Shown: piece after piece, positions 52,401 to 64,000 of the stretch | How positions within the stretch are numbered: the stretch's first letter is position 1 | Layout: each line of letters starts with the position of its first letter | Origin: Cinclus cinclus | Lineage: Eukaryota > Chordata > Aves > Passeriformes > Cinclidae | Reading direction: 5' to 3' | Assembly: GCF_963662255.1 (NCBI RefSeq) | Contig: NC_085047.1 | Coordinates: forward strand, 47,895,006 to 47,959,005 | DNA: 64,000 bases | Position numbers and translations under genes: made by a program | Notes under the pieces: generated by a model | Databases searched by the model: none | Told to the model about the DNA's origin: nothing | What the model saw: only the letters and a program-made list of their open reading frames with translations

Positions 52401-53108
52401 TGTACTGAACTATGGGGACAAAAAGACTTTGCATATGTTTAATAGGAAAACATTCTAGATTCAGACTAGTGCCTTGCCAGTCACAGAGTAACTAGTTGCC
52501 CCAGGGATGCACTGGGGTTCGGTTGCATTTTTAATGAACAACAAAATAATTTACAAATGTCCTGAGAAGATTTAGGATGAAAACTATATTGAATTAGAAA
52601 AGCCACAAAAAGAAGCTCAAAAGCATTGGAGAAAATGCCTTGCAGTAAGCCACTTTAAGGGATCAAATTATTTAGTTTATTGGGAAGGAGTTAGAGCCTT
52701 TACTTTAGCAGCAGAAGCATAAGAATCAATGTCTCAAAGCTGAGACTAGGAAAATGCAAAATAAGGCCTATTTGGATGTCTAAAACAGGATGTAAGAAAA
52801 TTTAAGTATGTAAGGCAAAAAAAAAAAAGTTATCTTCTTTAACATTTCCACACTAAGCTTCCTGTTCAACCTAAAAGTTTTCCAGATGGTTTTCAGTAGT
52901 GGTCCATTTGTGGCTGCTGGATTGCTGGATTTGCCAGAAATGCAAACGTGGGATTTAGCTGTGGACTTAATCCATTGGCTCACTGTTGCTGAAAGGGAAG
53001 GTCTCACCTGCTTTCCAGATTACAGTGGTCCTTTCCACCCCTTCAATTTCACAGACATGTCTGCCAGAAAATTTAATTAATTTATACAGTAAGAAGTTAT
53101 TTGGGGTG
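46406..53108. other. Non-coding stretch, no gene seen
   Basis: AT-rich and without defensible exons. A perfect 22-bp palindrome lies at 47,093-47,114. A poly-A run lies near 52,818-52,829. No RNA gene or mobile element was recognised. Open frames on both strands are under 130 codons and show no family features. Confidence 0.6.
47093..47114. repeat. Perfect 22-bp palindrome
   Basis: CTAAGGCTTTG is followed directly by its exact reverse complement, with no spacer. It is an isolated example in AT-rich DNA, so function is unknown. Confidence 0.9.
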
Positions 53109-53174
53109 TCTCGTCTCATCTTATCTCATCTCATCTCATCTCATCTCATCTCATCTCATCTCATCTCATCTCAT
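53109..53174. repeat. (ATCTC)n pentanucleotide microsatellite
   Basis: About 13 tandem TCTCA units, with two variant units at the left end (TCTCG and TCTTA) and pure repeats after that. The short open frame over it gives a periodic SHLIS peptide and is not a gene. Confidence 0.95.
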
Positions 53175-55810
53175 GGATTAGTGAGTTTATGGGTCTACAA
53201 TCTGCCCAATAACTGGTGGATTTGGCATAAAGTCAGTAATAAAAGCAAACGATCTTCTGCCTCTCAGTGATATTCATCTATTAGATCAGGTAACCTGTCT
53301 CCTGAAACTATTCTCACCTTAATTGTTTAAGACAGCTAATTGCATCCCTTGGCCAAGCAGAGTCCATGTTCGTATATTTTATCTCCTGTACAATGCTCAT
53401 TATCACAAGGCTGCAGAAGAGAGAGGTAGGGAGATCCTCCTAATGCAGCTGGGCTGCTGTTCCAGGACCTCAGGAGCTGTGGGCTGTGAGGGGAGAAGGC
53501 CTGAGGGTGTCCAATTGTCTGATGCAAGAAGCTTGGCTCTCTCACTTGAGATGGGCTATGAGTTACTTTGGATGCTCAAAGTATAAAAACACAAATAATC
53601 TTGAGGATAGAGAAGGGAACCCCAAACCCCTTCCTGAGGTAAGCACTGTAGCTACTGGACTGCCAAGACATGCTCCTTCATGCTCGCTTTCTTTCTGCCC
53701 CAGGTCTCAGGATGCTTTGGTGTCAGGATTTCCTATCAGAAGGAAACTTCAGGCCTGTAAAACTCAGGGACTTCATGCTTCAGCTTAGCACTGCTAATAG
53801 TGCAGTTGCACTGCCTATAAAGCTGCTCAGACACGTCTAAACCAGCTTTAAATGTGCTCACGCAGGTGCTGGCAAAGATTTGCTGCCAGCCCAGTGCTCA
53901 GGGCGTTCTTGTTTGCCTTGCTGAGACCACTCTGCTGTGCTCCTGCACACTCCTTGCACACAGTAGATGTTTCTTGCATTCCTCCAAGACTTCTCTGTGC
54001 CAACCTTGCATTCTTCCAAGAAGCATTCTCTGTTGGGAGAATAGGCAGAGAAACAGCGGGCAGGAGGTGGGCTTGTTACACTAGTACATGGTGGTTCTTA
54101 TATCTCTGATTTCTGTACAGTCATCAATATGGACAAAGTTGTGACTGTTAAAGAAATTGAAATTGTGCTTCCAGTTTTTAGAGGTCCTTCTTTTTTCTAT
54201 TTTTCTTGAAAATCAATTGCACTGTGCACTTCACTGCCCAGCATTTGCACCCAAATGCTAGATTAACCAGCCACTGCATGCGTGTTACAAACAAGGCAGA
54301 TGAAAGCTACTGCCCAACAGGGCTCTGCAGCTTCACTGGGTTTGGATGGAGAGCTTCTCTCTGCTACACTGATCAGGAAGAGTAGAGGCTTTGCTTATCA
54401 GGATGGATCTGAAAAGGCTGTTTGGGCTCTGGGAGGAATCTCAACAGAGTCCTTGCTCCTGCTCTGCTGCAGTGCTATGATACTAACAGGATCAGAAAGC
54501 CCAAATCTGCAATCTTGGAATCTGGATTCTTACCCTGTTTTTTCTCTCCTGTCACCAGAGATTATTGTCCTGCTCTTACTACTATAGAGCTGGTCTCAGC
54601 TGTAACACATGATTCCCATTGTCACTTCCTCTTTTCAGAACTGAATCTTACAAGCAGCAATGTTTTATTTTGAATGGAATGTTTTATTTTACACTGAAAT
54701 AATTTTTAAAATGGAAGGGTGCACCACTTCGGCAAATACACTTTTTTACTGTGAGGAAAACAAAAATTTGGACAAGGATTGATTTAGATTTTTATTTTCA
54801 TCTTTCCTATTAATCTTGTTCTTGTCTTTAATCTTCTGTTAAATCTGCTAACATGCACTGAAGGCTGTTTGTACAGAAGCCTTCTCCTTGAAAATCATGC
54901 CTATCTTAGGGTTTTTACTGGAGGCAAAGATAATAAAAACACACAAAAATGCTGAGGGAGAATATTCTCGAAGTGGGAGGGAAGCATATTTCCTTGGCAT
55001 TTTCCTAAATGTTCTAACATATGAGACTATTTATGACAAAGTAAACAAAAAAGCCAATCTTCCTTGTGAAGAATGCAGAATCATCCTTAATTAATTAAAC
55101 TCCTGCAGTGAGCTCATAAAACTCAGGATGTTAAATTGCTGTATGTTAATAGAGACTGATTGTTTTTATTATTTTTTTCCAGGGGAGTAAAGTAAGGTTT
55201 CTGAAATTCACAGCAGCAGCAAGTTACAAACATGCAGGGAAGAAATCATATTGAACATGAAGCAAGACACTAGTCATTACCTCTGAACTCAGTGGCTGTG
55301 ATAGATCTTTCTAAGCCTTGCTTTGCCAGGACACAGAGCTACGAAGAAAGAAAGGGATGCTGAGGGCTCAGAGCTGGGTCCTCATGCCTCCTCATGTAGC
55401 TATGATGGGAAAGGCTATTATCCTGTCCCACACTACAAAGCCATGGCTGTCCATAGGGTGATACCCTGCAACAGTTGTCTGGGACATAGGTCAAACACAT
55501 GACCAAGCAGTAGAACACTTCACCCAAAGCCAGTAGAAGTTTTCCTCAAAACAGTGAGGGAGCAGGCAGGTTTGCAGGACAAACACATGCACACCCAAAC
55601 AAATCTCTGAGGTATTCAGTTTATGCCTATGCATGTGCTGGAGTACCATAAGACTCAGCCTTAATGGTCTGGCAGCCCTGAAAAGTTCTCAGATTCCTAA
55701 AGAGCAGAAAGACGATACTGAGACACAATGGTTTCTTCTACCTGTAAGGAAGACATTTGCAATTTGAGCTGGCACATCTTCTAGTAGGGAACACAGCTGG
55801 AAGCAAGAAA
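53175..55810. other. Non-coding stretch, no gene seen
   Basis: No gene was recognised. The stretch 53,400-54,100 is somewhat richer in GC and in overlapping frames but has no clear exon, motif or repeat that I can name. Confidence 0.5.
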
Positions 55811-55815
55811 GCTCA
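55811..55815. repeat. Target-site duplication, left copy
   Basis: GCTCA directly precedes the LTR. An identical copy follows the LTR at 56,527-56,531. A 5-bp duplication is what ERVL-type and some gammaretrovirus-like integrases leave. Confidence 0.9.
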
Positions 55816-56526
55816 TGTTGGGGGTTGGTTCTTTCCTTTTTCCCTCTGTGGAATTTTCCCCATTGTCATGCTAAGATACCTGTTGACTGGGCCCTGGTGG
55901 CAAGGGGGAGGGGAGGGGGAGGGAGAGAAGAGGGAAACCCCTCGATATCCAGACAGCCAGAAGAGCAGACGGAAGGCTCTGGCTTAGCCCATTTCCCCCG
56001 CGGAGTTCGGATGAGAAGGACGATCGCCGCCTCAGCTCCATCCCCATCCCAGCATCGGGAGCCATCCTCACTGCTGTCAGACCCTGCCCTGCTGACTTCT
56101 CTCTGGAACCTGCCACCATCCAGCACTCTGCTGAGCACCAGAACCCACACCGTGAGCAGAGGGCTCTCTCTCCATCTCTCTCTCCCCTGGGACAGCTCTG
56201 CCATCACCCCCAGCCCTCCTGCAGCTCTGCGGGACCTGCCCGCCCCCAGCACCGGGAACTGCAGCTCAGGGAAAAGGTGCCTGCAGCCAAAAAACACTGG
56301 GACTGAGTTACTGTTCTGTTTGTGGGTAATTTCATAGCTGTTGTTGTTCTTGTTTGTCTTGTTAGATATACTAGTAAAGAACTGTTATTCCTATCCACAT
56401 ATCTTTGCCTGAGAGCTCCCTTAATTCCAAAATTATAATAATTTGTAGGGAGGAGGGATCACATCTTTCAGATCAAAGGGAGGCTTCTGCCTTTCTTAGC
56501 AAATACCTGTCTTTCAAACTAGGACA
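55816..56526 (+). mobile_element. Solo LTR of an endogenous retrovirus, 711 bp
   Basis: The element starts TGTTGGGGG and ends AGGACA, so it has the TG...CA termini required by retroviral integrase. It is flanked by perfect 5-bp copies of GCTCA. The centre is CpG-containing and C-rich (about 55,990-56,260). An AGTAAA polyadenylation-like signal lies at 56,373-56,378, giving a U3-R-U5 order on the plus strand. From memory, the 3' part (GTTAGATATACTAGTAAAGA onward, then TTTGCCTGAG) closely resembles LTRs abundant in songbirds. No gag, pol or env lies beside it, so it is a solo LTR left by recombination between two LTRs. The open frames inside it (up to 170 codons) are not genes. The exact family name cannot be fixed without a repeat library. 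Confidence 0.9.
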
Positions 56527-56531
56527 GCTCA
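56527..56531. repeat. Target-site duplication, right copy
   Basis: GCTCA follows the LTR's terminal CA and matches the left copy at 55,811-55,815 exactly. Confidence 0.9.
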
Positions 56532-58685
56532 GTTCTCAGGAAATAAATAGAAGCAATTTTAATAATACGTACTGCCTATTCCCTGGACCACATTTCTATA
56601 GGAAGAAACTAGTCTTGGCAAAACCCCTGGAGGAATACATTAGGGCACTGTAAGAGATGTGTCTGAGGGAGCATGAGTGAAACAAGTCCCGTCCCAGCCC
56701 TTCCAGAGCCAGCCCCGCTGGCACATCGCCGTCTGTGCCCCTGCAGGGTGGAAGGCAGCAGGCTCGCCACACCTCTGAGGATCGCTGCAGGGCTCCCAGT
56801 GATTATGCTGTAAGGGAGGAAAGCCAAAGCCTGGCTCCTTCTTCCTCCTGTCAGGCTTAACAGCACTTGAATAAATGTGAGGGAATGTTACCCTTGTTTA
56901 ACCAGTGTGGCAAGCACTTGTTCATCAAGCACACTGGTACCATCCTGAGTCTCTCTGTGTCCATTAACAGTGTTTCCAGGGGCATGTAGTCAGGAGATGG
57001 TTTCCCATGTCCCCTTCCCCCGCTTATGACTCTGCTGCAGCGAACTATAAGAGGGGCCAGTAGCCCTTCTGTAGTGTCAAGATTAAATTATCAGTTTCAA
57101 GAGCTCCACTAGGAATGATTTTATCTACTGCACTTTACAGGCTGAGTCAAACAAGATGATTCAATTTAATTCACCCAGTTCACCAAAGCTGTTCCCAAAA
57201 AATGTTTTGGACAGTATAATTTTACCTGGAGTGTTTCATTGGTCCACTCCAATGTAAGGCAAAAGAAAGTTGTGCTAGCTCAGTGGTTAGACAGCCCTGG
57301 AGCAGAAATGAACAGCCAGGAAGGCAAGAAGGGACAATTTCTTTTATCTGACAGTAACATGTTTCAGTAGCTCAAAGTTCTCTTGACAACTGCACAAAGT
57401 CTGAAGAGTCAGCACTGTATACAATCTGTAAATTTAAATTCCTTTATGGTAGTGGTGCTGTGAGAACAGTGTGGCACGCAAATGCTACACATCTGAGTAC
57501 CACCTTATCCAATACAGCAATAAACTAAAGCTCAGCTGACACCAGGTGAATCTTTATGGCATCATTTTTGATGGTGACTCCTTATGGAATCTTATGTTGA
57601 CTTATTTTGCAAACAGAACCGACTGACACGGTGTAGTTTTCAAACACATCATTAGGGTACGTTTTGTAGCACTTCTATATCATTATAACTACAAAGCAGA
57701 ACTGGCAGACAGCCTGAAAAATTCCCACAAAAGTAAAAGCCAAACTCCTAAAAATATCAAAAAGTTGTGTAACTGCAAAAGTCCCAAAAAGCCCCAGTCA
57801 AACCTCCTAAAAAGTAACATGAAGCTTACATAACTAGAATTCAAATTATCTCTTTAGAAATTGACTGTCAATACAAAAAAGTGAGAACTTAAACAAAGAA
57901 GTGTAAACTTAGAAGTGCCATAGTGAGCAGTATCATTTCTCTTTCAAGGGAAAATGATTAAGGCTGCATGAAAGATGAAGTATGAAAAATGCATTGGAAT
58001 GCCTGTTAAAAGAGGCTGTCAGAAAGTGTGGTGTGTCTTGGATTAAGCTCACTCAAGAACTGTCAAGGGCAAGAGTTTAATGGCATAAAAGCACTTAGAA
58101 AAAAAGCAGAAGTTCTGGGCTTTGAGAGCAAAATACTCCACCAGGGTGTCTATTAGCAACAGGTGGGCTTGTCTCATCCCTCAAGATATGACTGCATAAA
58201 GAAGCACAGCTGAATCGCTGAATATTCTTCTGCAATACATTTTAAAGCACCATTTACACTCCCAATGTTTTTGTATTGTTGATTACTATCCATAGATGCA
58301 AATTTTGAAAATTAGAATTATTGAAATGTATGTGATTAATGACTGAGCTATAGCTTGCTGCTGGATGAAGCCTTCATCATACATGAGTGAAAAGCAAGGC
58401 TCAAAACAATGCTCCTAGAGTTCAGATAGTCTGGCACTTTTTGAGTGGAAGTGAGACACTCATATTTTCCTGCACTGTAGCTGTAACATGCAGAAAAGAC
58501 ACACTCACCTGTACCATAATCATATTTTAGTGCCCCAGCTGTAACTATGAGGAAGTTGCTTACAAGTATAATAGCATGTGAGGAAAGTATCATTACCTGC
58601 AAGTCCTCAAATGCCTTTCATCCCTGTTTCTAAATTGAAGAAACCATTCTGATTTTATGAGTCATTAAAATTGATTAAATTAGCT

Positions 58686-58719
58686 AACTACATGAAAACT
58701 AATTTTCTTTCATGTAGTT
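58686..58719. repeat. 12-bp-arm inverted repeat with 10-nt loop
   Basis: AACTACATGAAA is followed after ten bases by its exact reverse complement TTTCATGTAGTT. This could form a small hairpin. It is too short for a typical microRNA precursor, and no surrounding extended pairing was seen. Confidence 0.85.
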
Positions 58720-60546
58720 TGCTTTCCAAAATCTTATTTTCTCATATTTTTTAATATTTTCAATATCTTTATTTTTTTCCATGGAAATTTATTTGGTAAA
58801 AAAAAGATTAACTATATCCTAAGTTTGTAGCTAAGTTCACTTTCTGGTGAAAGTTACTGTCACTTTTGTGAAGTATTAACTTAAAAGAAGCAGGAACCCA
58901 AAATGTGAAGTTTGTTTCCCTACAATATACAGCCAATGTTTGTTAATGGCCTTTATTTTACATTTCCACTTAAACTCGAATAAAATACTCAATGAAAGTC
59001 TATCATCTTGGGCACATGTTTTCAGTTATCTGCAGAAAGAGCAGATAGACATTCACCTCTTGATCCTGCAGCTACACTAGCTCTTTTCCACTAAAACTTT
59101 CCAGAGTTCCTGCCAAAAGCAATTGTGCAGTTGAAGGTGAACAGAGTTTATCAGTTTTACTTGGGCAATAGAAATTTTATGCATTTTTCACAGCCTGGGA
59201 AAAAAAAAACATGCAAGTTTATCTACTTATTTATGCACTGCTAGGATACCAGTTTTCCAGTACATCCTCACCAGCCCTAGCAATAGTGAAAAGCTGAAGT
59301 GGACCATAAACCTTTTTAGCAATTGTCTTTGTGAATACTGTATTTCCTGACCTGCCTTAGTATAAATACACCAGTAATTAAACTGCTAGTAGATCACTTG
59401 TAATATCCGCAATATTTAATAAGGAAACAGTGGATAGAAGATATCTTACCAGATTTTGAGTTCTTTTTGCAGTGATGTAAGGCATATTTTTCCAACTCTT
59501 GAGTCAAAATTAAACATGTTATTTTGTCTGCAACATTGTTTAGCATGCCTTTGCAATACAGGTATGACTGTGGGAAACTTACACACGGGTTCTCTCCTGC
59601 TCCTCAAACTCATGAAGAATGCAATTCTAATATACCAGTTGTGTGAAGAGTCAAATTTTGTCTTGGAAAAGGGAAGAAATTTTGTATTTCTATTATGAAT
59701 GATCCTTGACTGTCCAAGGTTTAGCTTTGAGACAGATTGAGAAGCTGCTTCACAGTGGGGTCCTCTTGTGCCAGCTTTCCTCCAGGGACTCTGCCCATCC
59801 TCTGTGCTTGCCCCTCCTGTTATGTCACTGGCAATAAGACCCACAAGGCCCACAGCAAAAACTCTTCAGTGATGCTCTGGAAAGTAAGGAGGGTGGGACT
59901 TCAGGATACAAGTTTCATTTTCTTTAGGGGGAGCATAACAGCAAAGGTAATTGGTTTGTTCACTGACTTACACCATGTCAGCCAGGAATTGGTAACACTG
60001 GGTCATCTTGTAATACTGACACTCCAATCTATTTTCCACAGTATTTCAAAGATTCAGTGGTTTAAATGGGATTCATATGTATCTACTAGCAATTAAGTGC
60101 CCTGATGAGGAATCCAATCCCATCACTAATGAGAGTTTCCTCTGAAAACTTGTGAACCTCCTCAGGCAAGGCTGCCTTTAGAAGAGTGATTGATATCCTT
60201 TGATGGACTAAGATCTTGACAGTTGGGTGTCATTCAAATTCCAGATTTGGTAATCTGGAATTGTGTTTTCCTGGGATAGACATTAACATATGTTGTTTTT
60301 GAAAACATTCCTCTCATTTCACTATGTTGTTTTCAGTACATTATAAAATAGCGTTTACATTCTGGATTAAATATATAGTAATTTGACACTTTTCTTCAGT
60401 CTGAAATTTGTGTATTTGGTTCTTTAGGACTGCCTGAACTATAAAAGGAGCTTGCATGGGATGTGTATTAAATGTATTGGTAAAATCATGCTGTGTGAAC
60501 TGGCTGTATATTAACGGCCTGGGTATTAAAGAGCTTGTCTTCTGCA

Positions 60547-60608
60547 AATAAAAAAAAAAATCCCAAACCAAACCAACCAACCAACCAACCAACCAAACAA
60601 ACAAAAAA
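60547..60608. repeat. Poly-A plus (CCAA)n tract
   Basis: An A run of about 12 is followed by CCCAAACC and about seven CCAA units, then CAAA units. Its composition and order resemble the longer tract at 46.2 kb. Confidence 0.9.
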
Positions 60609-63187
60609 GTACTGATCTTTCAAACAATAAAATTTCCTGAAACAAGTTAAAGTTCCCCTGCTGTATTTTGTGTGACAATTCCATTAAAAGGGCAATTACA
60701 GTGTTTTTTGCCACCCCTGACTGATTATTGGAGAAAGAGTAAAAGGAAAAGAAAACATATGAAATATGTCAGTCATGTCAAAGACTAGGAGATATGCAAA
60801 TTCTATTGTTCCTGTAGGAAGCAGTGAATATTATATAAAACAGAGCAAAATTAAAATTAAGACATTCTTCTCAGTACCAAATAATTTATTTAAAATCTTT
60901 GTTATTTTTATCCTATGATACACTATGCAAAATTGCCATATCTTCCTTTCTATTACCAGTTCCTAGAAATATCTTGTCAATTGTAGTATCCATTTCTCCC
61001 TTATTTTAATTCCCTTCTTAATTATTCATGCAGCCATAGTTCCATAGCCTTTTTACTAAAAAGACTCTTGTATGTCTGCCTGTTGATATCAAAAGGGAAT
61101 AACACAGAGATACAAAGCTTTTCCAGCTCCTTCCGAGGTTCTCTCTATTATTTTAATATATTATAGCCTTTTGGTGTCTATTTTTACATGCATGGCTAGA
61201 AATGTACCATGGTAAAGCTGACAGGTTGCTATCAACACACTGTGTTACAAGCAAATTTTCTTCATCACTTTATCTAAGTGATTTAATATTGCTCTGAGAA
61301 AAGGAATAGATAAAATAAAATAGTGATGAACAGTAGGAAAATACTAAATAATAAAAGCCAACAACATTATTAAAAACTGTCTCAGACCCTAGGATTGGGC
61401 TGGGATTCCAAATCTCTTCAGAACAGAGTCTTTCTTAGTGTCAGACCTTGTTTTCCAGCTCATCACATTAATAGCTGTGAGAGAATACATGACCCTCTTA
61501 CAATATTTCTCCCTGTGTTGGCCATTTAACAGAGCAACAAGCTCATTCTCCAAGGAAGAGGATTAAAACAAGTCTGATGGCTCATTCCTTCTGCAGAGAA
61601 GTAATTTAAAAAGCTTCAGACACTTCCTAATTTTATTCAGCCAGAACAACTATTACAGATCTTCCAAAGTACCTGGAAATAACTGTGCTTCCTCTGGGGC
61701 TACAGGCTCAATCCAAAGCATGTATTAATTTGGCTTTTGAGGCTGTGTGGCAACAAACATAACTGGCATTGAAGAAAAATGTGTTTCAAACACTAAGCAA
61801 TTGAGATACTAAAATATTGACCCAGGTCTTTCACTGCTCTCAAGAATCTAATTTTCTCTTTGTTAACTCAGATGAGCAATTCTAGGCTCTACTTCTGCAA
61901 GTGTCTTTCTTACAGGTTTATTTTGCATGTACTTTATATAAAACTCCTAATCTTTACTGGATTTTTTCAGCATCTGACATAAGTGCTGGATTTTCCACAC
62001 TGGTAAGAATTTAACATGTTATAGGAAGGTAATAAGACCTGTGGCTCTACAAGCGTATTTATTTCTGTAATAAGAACATTTAAATATTTTTATTTATTGA
62101 AAATCATTAATATGCATGAGCATGAATATGACTCGATACAACATTTTCAGGAAAGGTGGAACAGAACAAGAAAAGGTCCATTCTCTGTAAACAGACATTA
62201 GTTCATAAGTAGTTTCAGCAAAGAGAACAGTTTTTCCATTCTTGTCCTGAGAAGTGGGTCAGAATCACCACTGGTAAACTAAAGCTCACTGCCCAACTGC
62301 CGTGCATCACAAAAGGTATCTGAAATTTTTACACTCTTCAAGTTGCCTGATTTCTCTCTATATTTGAGCTGGAAGATCAACAGGGGAAGCCACATTCAGG
62401 GAACTAGCCGGGGCTACTCAGTGTCATAAAGTCCATGTGCAGGAAGGGATGACGACAAAGGGCAGGACAGTTTTTAAAAGCTCAGAAAAAAATAAAATCA
62501 CATTTGAAAAATGTACCTAAGTAGAGCATAATTTCAACTACTCACACAGAGTTATGAAAATTGACACAGACATGTAACCTATTTGTGGACACAGAATTTA
62601 ATGGCTCTTGTGGGTTTTGCATCTTCCTTTTATGCAGCAGTGGCCTCTAAGGATGTATGTTTAGAGTACAGCAAAGTGGTAGCATTTGGTATTGCCATGA
62701 AGTCAAGTGGCACGGTTTGACCATATCCACACCATTATGCTTTCCTATCTTCCCACAAAGGGCTCAATCCACATTGCGTGGGTGCAGAGCAAGTGCTGTC
62801 TGTCTGTCCCTGACCCACACAGGGGAACATCCTAACAGGCTGGTGCAATTGGGACCCTGTGTGTAAGCCCATAACTTTTCCCTGCTTGATACAGCCTGTA
62901 TGTAAATTTACTCTGAGGTACTTTACTGCTGTATGTATTTCCATTTACTTCGCTTTAATTACCCAGGCAAATAACCTCATAATGTGACATAAAGGTTTTT
63001 AGAATTATGACCTATGTGCACCTTATAAACAGATGGTAGATTATTAGTAGTTACCTTCCAGTGCCTCTCAGTGTGGGGAAGACATTGTGCACTTGGATTT
63101 TGTCAGTCCTCTTGCAGCTTACCACTGTTTTCAAACCTAAGATTATTTATTTGTCATTTAAACTTTGGAATGAATTAAAAGGGGTTT

Positions 63188-63201
63188 GGGGGGGGGGGGG
63201 G
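63188..63201. repeat. G14 homopolymer
   Basis: Fourteen G preceded by GGGGTTT on the plus strand, so it may form a quadruplex. The length is uncertain, as for any long homopolymer. Confidence 0.9.
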
Positions 63202-64000
63202 AGAATTCTTTTCTGAAGAAAATGTAAATGGAAAAAATAATATAAAAATAAATAGATAAAGGATATCTAAATAGAAACGTAAGAGGAGAGAAAAACCATC
63301 TGGGAGGCTGACTAATCAGGGACTTCGCATTAAACAGTCAGGCAATCAATCACACTGGATAAAATTAATGAAGTTGGTAATCCTTTTCTATATAACCACC
63401 AAACAGCATAATTCATTAATACAGTGTAAGTACCATCCCCAGCTATTAACTGATTCACTCCATAGTCCAGTTGAAATCTAATACCTGAGTTCAGCTTGCA
63501 CAAACCCTGCAAAAAGCTATTCAGCAATTTTTACTTACACATAAACAGGTTAGAACTGTGTTTTCTTGCTATGTTGTGTTTCTACAGCTCTTGTAGCAGT
63601 TGTTGTGGCCACTCCTCTAATACTTGTACTGTGGTTACCCTTAGAAATTCTTATTTAGATTTGGCTCAGTGGTATTAGTAAACAGACAGAAGGCAAGAGA
63701 CAATGCCCAAACCATAAAAACTTTATAAGCCAAGGAGATGTGCCGGGCAAAGGCAAGAAGCAAGGAAGCACTATACTCCTTTTAAAAAGAGTACCTAACT
63801 TTCAGGGAGAAGAAATGACATCCCTACCAGCCACAAACAAAATTAATTCAAATGTCTAGGTCCCAAATATAGCTACATATGCAGCCATGGAATTAGTGCA
63901 AACAATTACACTGAAGTAAATATTTTGGATTTGTGCAGGGAACACATTTCAGATTGTGCTTTATAGGAAACCAGATTTTAAGAGTTATGATCAGAAACTC

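Larger units (their letters stand above)
56532..64000. other. Non-coding stretch, no gene seen
   Basis: No exon was recognised. A small GC-richer patch lies at about 56,690-56,790. A 12-bp-arm hairpin lies at 58,686-58,719, an A/CCAA tract at 60,547-60,608 and a G14 run at 63,188-63,201. Open frames are short and family-less, and the rest is AT-rich. Confidence 0.6.

Noticed and set aside
55825..56337. 170-codon and 143-codon frames on both strands
   Set aside because: They lie inside the solo LTR, whose C-rich CpG-containing centre lacks stops by composition. LTRs of this kind do not encode proteins.
1..64000. CRISPR arrays, tRNA or rRNA genes, bacterial operons, full-length proviruses
   Set aside because: I looked for spaced direct repeats, tRNA B-box-like sequences, ribosomal blocks and gag/pol/env next to the LTR. 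None were seen.

Overview
This window is vertebrate nuclear DNA, almost certainly from a bird and probably a songbird. It is AT-rich, repeat-poor and has no compact genes. Almost every open frame is short and looks like chance. The recognisable transposon remains are decayed CR1 LINE fragments, typical of bird genomes. There is also one well-preserved solo retroviral LTR whose sequence resembles songbird ERV LTRs that I know from memory. No complete protein-coding gene, tRNA, rRNA, CRISPR array or bacterial-type operon is visible.

Layout. (1) Bases 1-760 are a CpG island with tandem GC boxes, a CAGG/TGCC tetranucleotide repeat and a very good minus-strand splice donor at 335/336. The simplest reading is the promoter and first exon of a gene that runs leftward out of the window. 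(2) From 760 to about 26,100 is intergenic or intronic sequence. It carries two CR1 pieces: a minus-strand piece at 13,540-15,100 holding scrambled parts of ORF2 and the 3' end, and a plus-strand piece at 23,640-23,850 holding reverse-transcriptase motif B. (3) At 26,130-26,780 is a second CpG island with a 73-bp tandem duplication and plausible donors on both strands, so it may be a bidirectional promoter. A short protein-like open frame lies just to its right at 26,861-27,109. (4) From 27,100 to 64,000 is about 37 kb with no convincing exon. It contains a CR1 3' tail at 42,770-43,020, a solo LTR of 711 bp at 55,816-56,526 with TG...CA ends and a perfect 5-bp target duplication (GCTCA), and several simple repeats.

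The two CpG islands are the only places where transcription of host genes can be argued from sequence. Everything between them looks like neutral non-coding DNA. Function there, if any, would be regulatory and needs comparative data. I found no evidence of a new biological system. The best leads are the second CpG island with its adjacent open frame, and the intact solo LTR.
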